This document shows, one piece after another, positions 35,899 through 43,645 of a stretch of 64,000 nt of DNA. The position numbers were made by a program, and so were the translations under genes. Within the stretch, counting starts at the first letter, position 1. Every line of letters begins with the position of its first letter. Below the pieces are notes generated by a model. That model had not been told where the DNA came from, made no database searches, and worked only from the letters and a program-made list of their open reading frames with translations. This stretch comes from Poriferisodalis sp965204125 (GTDB lineage Bacteria > Actinomycetota > Acidimicrobiia > Acidimicrobiales > Poriferisodalaceae): NCBI RefSeq assembly GCF_965204125.1, contig NZ_OZ241968.1:434001-498000 (forward strand), in the 5' to 3' direction.

Positions 35899-36768
35899 GT
35901 GAGTACTGAAGCCGCCGACGGCTCCGGCAGCTCCAGTTCGGGGGATGCGGCGGTCCGGCCGCTCATCGACCTGACATCGAGGCCGACGGCGCGGACCTAC
36001 TTGCGCGAGGCGTGGCGTCGGCGCGAGTTCGCCATCGTGGTGCCAGCGCAGGACCTGCGGGCCCAGAACATGGACACCACGCTCGGCCAGCTCTGGCACC
36101 TGGTGAATCCGGCCCTGCTGGTCGGGGTCTATTTCCTGGTGTTCGGCGTCATCATCGACACCCGGCGCGGGGTCGACAACTTCCTGGGATTCCTCATCGT
36201 CGGCGTGGTGCTGTTCCATCTCACCCAGCGGGTCACCTTGGAGGCCTCCACCTCGATCACCCAGAACATGGGATTGATCCGCTCGATCCAGTTCCCGCGC
36301 ATCCTGCTGCCCGCAGCGTCGGTCAACGGCCAGACCGCTGCGTTCGTGCCCGCACTGGCGCTGGCAATCCTGGCGGTGCTGGCGACCGGGGAGCTGCCGA
36401 CGCTTCGCTGGCTGGTGCTGCCGGCGGTGCTGATAGCGCAGTTCGCCTTCAATTTCGGCACTGCGCTGCTCGTGGCCCGCATCGGCACCACGCTGCCCGA
36501 CCTGCGCCAGATCCTGCCGCACCTGTTCCGGCTGCTGTTCTACGGCTCGGGCGTGATCTTCAGCGTCGACGCGTTCGTGCAGAGCACGGCGTGGCGGCGT
36601 GCGTTCGCGCTCAACCCGCTCTACGACGTCATCACGTGCGCGCGCTGGTGCCTGCTGGGCGAGCCCGTGGACCCCTGGGTGGTGGCCGGTCTGGTGATGT
36701 GGTGCATCGTGATGCCCGCAATCGGTTTCTGGGTGTTCCACCGGTCCGAGCAGAGGCTCGGCGCGTGA
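35899..36768 (+). CDS. ABC-2 type polysaccharide export permease (Wzm/TagG-like)
   Basis: A 289-residue inner-membrane permease with six hydrophobic segments. The N-terminal region has the family pattern LREAWRRREFAIVVPAQDLR, followed by TTLGQLWHLVNPALLVGVYF at the first helix. IQFPRILLPAASV and a closing NPLYDVITCARWCLLGEP are also typical of Wzm/TagG permeases. Its first 30 residues are Ser/Gly-rich. It overlaps the ATPase gene by 4 bp (GTGA, 36765-36768), so the two subunits are translationally coupled. Together with the divergent glycosyltransferase it suggests export of an undecaprenyl-linked glycan or teichoic-acid-like polymer. Confidence 0.9.
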   Translation: MSTEAADGSGSSSSGDAAVRPLIDLTSRPTARTYLREAWRRREFAIVVPAQDLRAQNMDTTLGQLWHLVNPALLVGVYFLVFGVIIDTRRGVDNFLGFLIVGVVLFHLTQRVTLEASTSITQNMGLIRSIQFPRILLPAASVNGQTAAFVPALALAILAVLATGELPTLRWLVLPAVLIAQFAFNFGTALLVARIGTTLPDLRQILPHLFRLLFYGSGVIFSVDAFVQSTAWRRAFALNPLYDVITCARWCLLGEPVDPWVVAGLVMWCIVMPAIGFWVFHRSEQRLGA

Positions 36769-37514
36769 GCGACTTCGCCATCACGGTCGAGGTGCGCGAC
36801 GCCCACGTCAGCTACCGGGTGTTCGAGGAGCCTGCCATGGGCCTCAAGCAGGGCTTCGCCCGGGGCCGGATGCGTCGCCAGTACCGCATGATCCCCGCAG
36901 TGCAGGGCGTGACGCTGGACCTGTTCGAGCGCGAGACGCTGGGGCTGATCGGGCCGAACGGTGCGGGCAAGTCGACGCTGCTCGCCGCTATGACCGGGCT
37001 GCTGCCGCTGCGCTCGGGCAGCATCCGGGGGCGGTCGCGGCCGTCGTTGCTCGGGGTGTCCTCGGTGCTGCGACCGGCGCTCTCGGGGCGCCGCAACATC
37101 CTGATCGGCGGGCTGGCGCTGGGCTTCACCCGTGCCGAGGTGGAGCGCCGGATGGACGAGATCATCGACTTCGCCGGGCTGCGTGCCGACATCGACCGGC
37201 CCATGCGCACGTACTCCTCGGGCATGCGCGCCCGGCTGCGCTTTGCCATCGCCACGGCCCGCATACCCGAGATCCTGCTGATCGACGAGGCGCTGACCGT
37301 CGGCGACGAGGAGTTCCGGCGGCTGGCTGCTGAGCGCATCGACGACGTGCGCTCAGCGTCGGGCTCGGTGGTGCTGGTCACCCACAACATGAACGAGATC
37401 CGGCGCTTCTGCGACCGGGTGGTCTGGCTGGACGAGGGCCGCATCCGCGCCGTCGGCGACCCAGCCGAGATCGTCGACAGCTACCTCGCAGCCCCCAGCC
37501 CCAACTCCCGCTAG
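36765..37514 (+). CDS. ABC transporter ATP-binding protein, polysaccharide export (Wzt/TagH-like)
   Basis: A 249-residue ATPase subunit paired with the permease just upstream. Walker A GPNGAGKST is at 63-71, the signature YSSGMR at 150-155, Walker B ILLIDEAL near 170-177 and the switch His in LVTHNMNE at 207. The N-terminal YRVFEEP and the short spacer before Walker A fit the Wzt/TagH group. The C-terminal sugar-recognition domain found in some Wzt proteins is absent, so export is probably not coupled to recognition of a terminal modification. The GTG start overlaps the permease stop. Confidence 0.92.
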   Translation: MSDFAITVEVRDAHVSYRVFEEPAMGLKQGFARGRMRRQYRMIPAVQGVTLDLFERETLGLIGPNGAGKSTLLAAMTGLLPLRSGSIRGRSRPSLLGVSSVLRPALSGRRNILIGGLALGFTRAEVERRMDEIIDFAGLRADIDRPMRTYSSGMRARLRFAIATARIPEILLIDEALTVGDEEFRRLAAERIDDVRSASGSVVLVTHNMNEIRRFCDRVVWLDEGRIRAVGDPAEIVDSYLAAPSPNSR

Positions 37515-37541
37515 GGCGGGACGGCTCGCAGCCAGTGGTGC

Positions 37542-37547
37542 GAGACT
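37542..37547 (+). promoter_or_regulatory. Possible leaderless -10 box GAGACT for NtaA-like gene
   Basis: GAGACT, 7-nt spacer, then GTG at 37555. It is the same variant as before the PhyH gene. Confidence 0.3.
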
Positions 37548-37554
37548 GGCCCAC

Positions 37555-38934
37555 GTGGCGGCGGAAGCGGGCGCAGACGGGCAAGGCCGGCGCATCATCC
37601 TGAACGCGTTCACGATGAACTGCGTGGGCCACATACAGCAGGGGCTGTGGGTGCGCGACGACACCCGCCAACGGGAATACACCTCGCTCGAGCCTTGGCT
37701 GGAGCTGGCCCGGATCTGCGAGGCCGGATGCTTCGATGCCATCTTCCTGGCAGACGTCATCGGGCTGTACGACACCTACCGGGGCAGCGCCGACACGTCG
37801 CTGCGCGAGGCGATGCAGGTGCCCGTGAACGACCCGATGCTGCTGATCCCGGCTATGGCCACGGTCACCGAGCACCTCGGGTTCGCCTTCACCAGCAACG
37901 TGCTGCAGGCGCACCCCTTCACCTTCTCCCGCCAGATCTCCACGCTCGACCACCTCACGGGCGGGCGGGTGGCCTGGAATGTCGTCACCTCGTACCTGCA
38001 GAACGGCGCGCAGAGCCTCGGCTACCCGCGACTGCCCAAGCACGACACGCGCTACGAGCGAGCCGAGGACTACCTGGACGTCTGCTACAAGCTCTGGGAG
38101 GGCAGCTGGTCTGACGATGCCGTGGTGGCCGATATCGAGCGCGGCGTCTATACCGACCCTGACCGGGTGCGGCCGATCGACCACGAGGGCCCGTACTACT
38201 CGGTGGCCGGGCCTCATCTGGCCGAACCGTCGCCGCAGCGCACGCCGGTGATCTACCAGGCGGGCTCGTCGGATCGTGGGCGCGATTTCGCGGCCAAACA
38301 CGCCGAATGCGTGTTTGTCGTGGCGGCCTCGCGGGGCTTGACACGCATTGCCGAGGACATCCGGCGCCGGGTGAGTGCTGTCGGTCGCCACCCCGATGAG
38401 GTGAAGATCATTGCCGGCCTGTCCCCCATCGTGGGCGGCACGGAGGCCGAGGCGAAAGCCAAGCACGCCGACTATCTCGAGACGCTTTCGCTGGAGGCAG
38501 GTCTGGCACACCTGAGCGGAAACCTCAACGTCGATCTGAGCCACATCGACCCCGACCAGCCGCTCGAGACGCTCGACACCGAGGGCGTGCGCGGCCCGGT
38601 GAAGTCGCTGCTGGATTCGGCCCGGCCGGGCACCCGAACCTTCGGCGACCTCATCAAGCTGAACATGGCCGGGCAATTCCTGGTGGGGTCGCCCGAGCAG
38701 ATCGCCGACGGCATGCAGCACCGGCTGAACCAGGGTGTGGACGGCTTCAACCTGGTGTATGCCACCACCCCCGGCACGTTCGTCGACTTCATCGAAGGTG
38801 TGGTGCCGGTGCTGCGCGAACGAGGCCTGATGCAGCGGGAGTACCAGCCGGGAACGCTGCGCGAGAAGCTGTTCGGCCGCAGGCGCCTGCCCGAAACGCA
38901 TTACGCCAGCGGCTTCCGCCAGCAGCGGGTGTAG
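37555..38934 (+). CDS. NtaA/SnaA/DszA family FMN-dependent monooxygenase
   Basis: A 459-residue flavin monooxygenase of the NtaA/SnaA/DszA group of the luciferase superfamily. These use FMNH2 supplied by a separate reductase to attack C-N or C-S bonds. Blocks seen: ILNAFTMNCVGHIQQGLW, FDAIFLADVIGLYDTYRG, FAFTSNVLQAHPFTFSRQ, LDHLTGGRVAWNVVTSYL, RYERAEDYLDVCYKLWEGSW and YQAGSSDRGRDFAAKHAECV. Length is typical. No flavin reductase gene is adjacent, so FMNH2 must come from elsewhere. The target compound is unknown; sulfonates, chelators and thioethers are possibilities. It is convergent with the SDR gene across a 70-bp gap without an evident hairpin. Confidence 0.9.
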   Translation: MAAEAGADGQGRRIILNAFTMNCVGHIQQGLWVRDDTRQREYTSLEPWLELARICEAGCFDAIFLADVIGLYDTYRGSADTSLREAMQVPVNDPMLLIPAMATVTEHLGFAFTSNVLQAHPFTFSRQISTLDHLTGGRVAWNVVTSYLQNGAQSLGYPRLPKHDTRYERAEDYLDVCYKLWEGSWSDDAVVADIERGVYTDPDRVRPIDHEGPYYSVAGPHLAEPSPQRTPVIYQAGSSDRGRDFAAKHAECVFVVAASRGLTRIAEDIRRRVSAVGRHPDEVKIIAGLSPIVGGTEAEAKAKHADYLETLSLEAGLAHLSGNLNVDLSHIDPDQPLETLDTEGVRGPVKSLLDSARPGTRTFGDLIKLNMAGQFLVGSPEQIADGMQHRLNQGVDGFNLVYATTPGTFVDFIEGVVPVLRERGLMQREYQPGTLREKLFGRRRLPETHYASGFRQQRV

Positions 38935-39004
38935 CCGATCGGCGCGGCGGCTCGGCGGCGGCTAGCCAGCTCAGCCAGCGCGAATAGTGACGGCGGCGTC
39001 CGGT

Positions 39005-39817
39005 TCAGCCCCGCGGCGAGGCCCGAGTCGGTCCTCGCAACGTCACACCGCCGTCGACGACCAGCGTGTGGCCGGTGATGTAGCGGGCCTCGTCAGTACA
39101 TAGGAAGCGCACTGCAGCACCCACATCCCAGCCGGTGCCCTCGATCTTGAGCACGCTGGCCCGTCGACGGGCCTCAGCGAGTTCGGGGGGCATCTCGTCG
39201 CCGCCGACGAGCGGCGTGCGCACGGGTCCGGGGGCCACGCAGTTCACCCTCACGCCATCGGCGCCGTGGTCAACGGCCATGGCGGTGGTGAGCGCCATGA
39301 TCGCTCCCTTGGAGGTCGAGTACGCCGTCATGCCGCGGGGACGCAGCGCCGAGATCGACGAGATGTTGACGACTGCTCCCCCGCCTGAGTGCTCGATCAT
39401 GGCCGGGATGGCGTGACGAGATGCCAGCACCATTGAGGTGAGGTTCACATCCATCACCCGCTGCCACCTCTCGACATCGCTGGTCACCACCGTGCCGTCG
39501 CTGCCGATGCCGACGTTGTTGACCAGGATGTCCAGCCGGCCCCACTGGTCGAGCGCGGCCTTCACCATTGCCTCGCAATCGGCTTCGACGGTCACATCGG
39601 CGCCGACAGCGATGGCGCTGCCTCCCTCGGCGCTGATCATCTCGACAGTGGCCTCGGCGAGCTCGGGCTTGCGGTCCACCGCCAGCACATGCGCACCGGC
39701 CTCGGCCAGCAGGATCGCCGCAGCGCGGCCGTTGCCGATCCCGTCGCCACGTGCCCCAGCGCCGGTGACGATCGCCACCCGGCCACCCAGGCCCGCAGTC
39801 GCCCGTATCGCAGTCAT
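39005..39817 (-). CDS. SDR family oxidoreductase
   Basis: A 270-residue classical short-chain dehydrogenase. The cofactor motif is TGAGARGDGIGNG with an enlarged glycine loop. VLAVDRKPE shows the Asp favouring NAD, followed by NNVGIGSDG, the catalytic Ser in VVNISSISALRP and YSTSK. The PG block VNCVAPGPVRTP is present and the protein ends with a GHTLVVDGG segment. The substrate is unknown. It follows the homogentisate dioxygenase gene by 27 bp and is probably co-transcribed, but no step of the homogentisate pathway needs an SDR, so its link is unclear. Confidence 0.88.
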   Translation of the reverse strand: MTAIRATAGLGGRVAIVTGAGARGDGIGNGRAAAILLAEAGAHVLAVDRKPELAEATVEMISAEGGSAIAVGADVTVEADCEAMVKAALDQWGRLDILVNNVGIGSDGTVVTSDVERWQRVMDVNLTSMVLASRHAIPAMIEHSGGGAVVNISSISALRPRGMTAYSTSKGAIMALTTAMAVDHGADGVRVNCVAPGPVRTPLVGGDEMPPELAEARRRASVLKIEGTGWDVGAAVRFLCTDEARYITGHTLVVDGGVTLRGPTRASPRG

Positions 39818-39844
39818 CCGTCGACGATCCAGCGGGGCAAGTGC

Positions 39845-41167
39845 TCAGCCGTCGCCGTTTCGGCGCAGGGTGCTGCGGTCGTCCAGCGGTGTCCATGCCG
39901 CGGCGTAGTCGTCCTGCAGCTCGTCGAGGCCGGCTGCCCACGCCGTGGGAACCCACGCGTAGCGCGACTCGAACATGAAGGCCAGCATGTCGGCCATCCG
40001 CCGGGGTTCGAGCTCGGCCGTGGTGCCGGCGTCGTAGGCCTCGATGTCAGGACCGTGGGGCAGAAAGGCGTTGTGGATGCTGACGCCACCGGGCAGGAAC
40101 CCGCCCTCGGGCTTGGCGTCGTAAGTGCCCTCGATGAGCCCCATCAGCTCGCTCATCACGTTGGAGTGGTACCAGGGCGGCCGGAACGTGTGCTCCTGCA
40201 CTGCCCAGCGCTCACGGAACAGCACGAAGTCGACGTTGGCGGTGCCCGCGGTGTCTGAGGGGGAGGTGAGCAATGTCCAGATGGACGGCGCCGGGTGGTC
40301 GAACAGCAGCGGGCCGAGCGGGCAGTAGTTGCGCAGGTCGTATTTGTAGGGGGCAAAGTTGCCGTGCCAGGCCACCACGTCGAGCGGCGAGTGCGGCAGA
40401 TGGGTTTCGAGCAGGCGGCCGCCGTGCTTGAAGACCAGCCGGGTGGGTCGATCGTCAGCCTCGTAGCCAGCCATCGGGAAAAGGAAGTCGCGGGGCATGG
40501 CGAGTGCGTCCACGCCGATCAGCCCTGGATCGGGCAGCCGGAACGGGGCGCCATAGTTCTCGCACACGTAGCCCCGGGCCGTCTCCTCCATCAGCTCGAC
40601 GCGGAACTTGACGCCACGGGGCACTGTGGCCAGTTCCGCAGGCCCGACGGCGAGGGTGCCGAGCTCGGTCACCAGTCGCAGCGCGCCCTGCTGGGGCAGG
40701 ATCAGCATCTCGCCGTCGGCGTTGGCGAACACCTCGCCGTCCATGGAGCGATTGGCGACGTACAGGTGCGTTGCGGCACCCGTGCCGAGGTGGGCGTCGC
40801 CGTTGGCTGCGAAAGTGCAGAGGCCCTCGAGCCAGCTCAACGGCTCGTCGGGCACCCCGATCGGGCTCCAGCGCAGCTGGGCGACCGGCGGTGAGCCCTC
40901 GCGGCAGGGCGAAGTACGGATGCTGCCGGGGTCGATGTCACGCAGCGCAGTGACGTGGCGCACCGAGGGGCGGATCCGGTACATCCAGGTGCGCAGCGCA
41001 TCGGCCCTGGGCGCCGTGAAGGCACTGCCGGTCAGCTGCTCGGTGTACAGGTCGTGGGTGACCCGCTGCGGGCTGTTCTGGCCGATCGGCAGCACACCAG
41101 GCTCCGCTTCGGTGGCGTGCTCGTTGCCGAAACCGCTCTGGTATTCGATGCCGAAGTCGTCCCCCAT
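39845..41167 (-). CDS. hmgA: Homogentisate 1,2-dioxygenase
   Basis: A 440-residue iron dioxygenase that opens the ring of homogentisate to maleylacetoacetate in tyrosine and phenylalanine breakdown. The N-terminus YQSGFGNEHATEAEPGVLP is characteristic. The metal ligands are His334 and Glu340 in RPPWYHSNVMSELMG and His371 in FLPHGPD, matching the known spacing. GGVSIHNAF is also conserved. Length equals the family norm. Maleylacetoacetate isomerase and fumarylacetoacetase genes are not in the window. Upstream is an MFS carrier (30 bp) and downstream an SDR gene, all on the minus strand. The start has TAGGCT 6 nt upstream. Confidence 0.96.
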   Translation of the reverse strand: MGDDFGIEYQSGFGNEHATEAEPGVLPIGQNSPQRVTHDLYTEQLTGSAFTAPRADALRTWMYRIRPSVRHVTALRDIDPGSIRTSPCREGSPPVAQLRWSPIGVPDEPLSWLEGLCTFAANGDAHLGTGAATHLYVANRSMDGEVFANADGEMLILPQQGALRLVTELGTLAVGPAELATVPRGVKFRVELMEETARGYVCENYGAPFRLPDPGLIGVDALAMPRDFLFPMAGYEADDRPTRLVFKHGGRLLETHLPHSPLDVVAWHGNFAPYKYDLRNYCPLGPLLFDHPAPSIWTLLTSPSDTAGTANVDFVLFRERWAVQEHTFRPPWYHSNVMSELMGLIEGTYDAKPEGGFLPGGVSIHNAFLPHGPDIEAYDAGTTAELEPRRMADMLAFMFESRYAWVPTAWAAGLDELQDDYAAAWTPLDDRSTLRRNGDG

Positions 41168-41173
41168 CGCGCC

Positions 41174-41179
41174 AGCCTA
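41174..41179 (-). promoter_or_regulatory. Leaderless -10 box TAGGCT for hmgA
   Basis: TAGGCT, spacer GGCGCG (6 nt), then ATG. It lies in the 30-bp gap after the MFS gene, so hmgA may have its own promoter. Confidence 0.45.
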
Positions 41180-41197
41180 GGTCGCGCCGATGAGCCC

Positions 41198-42517
41198 CTA
41201 TCGAGGCCCGGGCCTCGGGGCTTCGGGAGTAACGCTTCTTTGGCGGCGCATGATCAGCGCCAGCAGGGTCGCGCCGGCAGCAAGCACTGCGAAACCCGAC
41301 CAGACCAAGTTGAAGCTGCCCGTCCACTCCGCGACGTAGCCCGTGACGAGACCTCCGATGCTGAGTCCGGACATGAAGCCGAGCATCACAATGCCCGACG
41401 CCCGGCCTGCCAGCGCGACGGGAATGCCGGTGATGATGGCCAGCATCGCAACGGCATTCCACGACATCATCGTGAACCCGGCGAGCAGCGACATCACCCA
41501 TATGAGGCTGCTGTGGACAGTTGCCGCGCCGAGCAGCAGCGCCATCGCCACCACCGTGAACGCGGATTGGATGGCCAACGCGCTCGCGGGGTGCACCCGC
41601 CGCTCGGTGAGCCGGGCCCACCAGATGCGCGATCCGATTGCAGTCACGCCGGCTAGGGCGCTGGCCCATCCGGCCCAGAAGTTGGTCCAGCCCAGCGATT
41701 CCTCCGCAAAGAGGATCTGGAAGCGGCCGACGCCGCCCACGACGCTGCCCATCAGCAGCGAGAACCACGTGATCGTGATGATGAATCGGCGCTCCGCGAG
41801 CCCCATGCGCACCACCCTGGGCTGCGCGGGCGCGACGGCGAACACCGCACCCGGCGGCGCCTCGTAGGCGAAGACCGGCTCGCCGCCGGTCTTGGCGTCG
41901 GGCCGCAACCACAGCGCGATGCCCAGCGCGCACAACAGCGTCACCACGCCGTAGATGCCGGTCGCCCAGCGCCAGCCGTACAGAGCGGCGAGCGTCGGCA
42001 GCGTGGCGCCCGACAAGAACGTGCCGAACATGACACCGGACTGCTTCAGGCCGGTGATGGTGCCGCGACGACCCGCCGGCACACGCTCGGCGATGAGCTT
42101 GTTGGTGGCCGGATTGCACCAGCCTTGACCGAGGCCTGAGAACGCCGCCGCCGTCATGAGCAGCCACACGTTGGGTGCGAAGGCCATGCCGAACAGGCCC
42201 ACCCCGGCAGTGCCGATCGTGAGCACCGTGGACACCTTCGGCCCGATCTGATCGGTGATGCGGCCCGACAGCGGCGCGAAGAGTGCTGCGACGACGGTGT
42301 TGGCGGTGAGGGCGACGCTGAACGCACCGGTGGTGATGCCGAGATCGCCGATCAGGTCGACCGCCACCACGGCTGGCGCCATGATCGGGAACGGGCCGAG
42401 CACCATCGTCGCGACCAGCACGAAGTTCAGGCCGAAGCGCTGCATCGGGTCGTCTTCGGTCGCAGCGACCTCGTCAGGCGCGCCCGCCGTCGCGCTCGGG
42501 GCGTCGCCGGTCCGCAT
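41198..42517 (-). CDS. MFS transporter
   Basis: A 439-residue major facilitator with 12 predicted helices. A loop-2 motif GRITDQIGPKVS and the block NKLIAERVPAGRRGTITGLKQSG (helix 4 region, read here in part) are typical of the superfamily. The first 25 residues are acidic and cytoplasmic. A large loop with VFAYEAPPGAVFAVAPAQPR separates the two halves. The substrate cannot be read; placement before homogentisate dioxygenase suggests uptake of an aromatic acid or sugar-like compound, as an inference. The start has TAGGGT 8 nt upstream and is divergent from the hydroxyacid dehydrogenase gene. Confidence 0.82.
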   Translation of the reverse strand: MRTGDAPSATAGAPDEVAATEDDPMQRFGLNFVLVATMVLGPFPIMAPAVVAVDLIGDLGITTGAFSVALTANTVVAALFAPLSGRITDQIGPKVSTVLTIGTAGVGLFGMAFAPNVWLLMTAAAFSGLGQGWCNPATNKLIAERVPAGRRGTITGLKQSGVMFGTFLSGATLPTLAALYGWRWATGIYGVVTLLCALGIALWLRPDAKTGGEPVFAYEAPPGAVFAVAPAQPRVVRMGLAERRFIITITWFSLLMGSVVGGVGRFQILFAEESLGWTNFWAGWASALAGVTAIGSRIWWARLTERRVHPASALAIQSAFTVVAMALLLGAATVHSSLIWVMSLLAGFTMMSWNAVAMLAIITGIPVALAGRASGIVMLGFMSGLSIGGLVTGYVAEWTGSFNLVWSGFAVLAAGATLLALIMRRQRSVTPEAPRPGPR

Positions 42518-42525
42518 CGCAGCGC

Positions 42526-42531
42526 ACCCTA
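42526..42531 (-). promoter_or_regulatory. Leaderless -10 box TAGGGT for MFS gene
   Basis: TAGGGT, spacer GCGCTGCG (8 nt), then ATG at 42517. Confidence 0.5.
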
Positions 42532-42582
42532 TGGCTGTCGCCAGGCGATTGTGCGGCTAACTCGGGCCAAGGGCTCAGCCTC

Positions 42583-42588
42583 TAGCGT
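42583..42588 (+). promoter_or_regulatory. Leaderless -10 box TAGCGT for hydroxyacid dehydrogenase gene
   Basis: TAGCGT, spacer gccagc (6 nt), then GTG at 42595. With the box at 42526 it makes a compact divergent promoter pair. Confidence 0.5.
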
Positions 42589-42594
42589 GCCAGC

Positions 42595-43614
42595 GTGAAT
42601 TCTTCCCAGGTGCAGGTGCTGCTGCCGGCTGACGACTACGGGCGACTGGCTGATCGGCTGTCGGCGCTCGATCACGACATCACGCCGCTGCTGTGGAGCC
42701 GCGAGGGCGTGACGCTCACCGACGGCTCGGTCATCGCCGATGCGGGCGGCGTGCCGACCGGCGACGCCGACTACGCGCCGGTCGCCGCTTGGGTCTCGAT
42801 CGGGCTGCTCTTCGGCGGCAACCTGGCGCCCTTCGTCGATGCGGCACTGGCCCCGGGGACACTCCGTTGGACGCAGGCTTGCTTGGCGGGAACTGATGCA
42901 CCGCCGTTCCAGCAGCTTCTTGCTGCGGGCGTTCAGCTGAGCCGCAGCGACGCGCCCAACGATGCCACCGCCGAGCACACGATGTCGCTGGTGCTGAGCA
43001 CGTTTCATGACTGGGCGGGACGGATCGACCGGCGCCGGGCTGGCGATTGGCTGCAGGTTCCCTGGCGGGAGGTGCGCGGCAGCCGGTGGCTCATCGTCGG
43101 CTTCGGCTCCATCGGCCGCAAGGTGGCCACGCTGGCCCGTGCATTCGGCGCAGCCGTCGTGGGCGCTCGCCGCAGCATGGCCGACGATGCCGATCTCAAG
43201 GCCACGGACGCCATGGTGACGATGGAGGCCATCGCGGATGAACTGCCGCTCGCCGATGTGGTGGTGCTGACGTGCCCGCTCACCGACGAGACCCGCGGGC
43301 TCGTCGACGCCGAGTTCCTGTCGGCTCTGCGTGACGACGTGGTGCTGGTGAACGTGGCCCGCGGCCCCGTTATCGACGCCGACGCACTCCTCGCCTGGCT
43401 GGACGGTGACCGTGCGGCGACCGCAGTGCTCGACGTGTTCGACATCGAGCCGCTGCCGGGTGACAGCCCGCTGTGGCAGCACCCCAAGGTGGTGATGACC
43501 ACCCACATCGGCGGTGCCGGCAGCGGGATGGCAGCCCGCAACGACGACCTGTTCATCGCCCAACTCGACACGTTCCTGGCAGGCCGGGCGCCGCGCCTGC
43601 TCGTGGAGGGCTGA
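42595..43614 (+). CDS. D-2-hydroxyacid dehydrogenase, NAD(P)-binding
   Basis: A 339-residue D-isomer-specific 2-hydroxyacid dehydrogenase. The catalytic domain is interrupted as usual by the Rossmann domain with LIVGFGSIGRKVATLARAFG (motif GxGxxG). NVARGPVID carries the catalytic Arg, FDIEPLP the Glu and TTHIGGAG the catalytic His. The region before the Rossmann domain is less conserved, so the substrate (glyoxylate, hydroxypyruvate or another 2-oxoacid) is open. It is followed after 31 bp by an LLM-type oxidoreductase gene on the same strand. The start is leaderless in layout. Confidence 0.88.
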   Translation: MNSSQVQVLLPADDYGRLADRLSALDHDITPLLWSREGVTLTDGSVIADAGGVPTGDADYAPVAAWVSIGLLFGGNLAPFVDAALAPGTLRWTQACLAGTDAPPFQQLLAAGVQLSRSDAPNDATAEHTMSLVLSTFHDWAGRIDRRRAGDWLQVPWREVRGSRWLIVGFGSIGRKVATLARAFGAAVVGARRSMADDADLKATDAMVTMEAIADELPLADVVVLTCPLTDETRGLVDAEFLSALRDDVVLVNVARGPVIDADALLAWLDGDRAATAVLDVFDIEPLPGDSPLWQHPKVVMTTHIGGAGSGMAARNDDLFIAQLDTFLAGRAPRLLVEG

Positions 43615-43645
43615 GCCGTGGAGGCTGGATCATGAAAGCTGCATC

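Noticed and set aside
36012..36764. Upstream extension of the Wzt-like ATPase frame through the permease gene
   Set aside because: The extension has no similarity to any domain. GTG at 36765 overlaps the permease stop as a typical coupled start.
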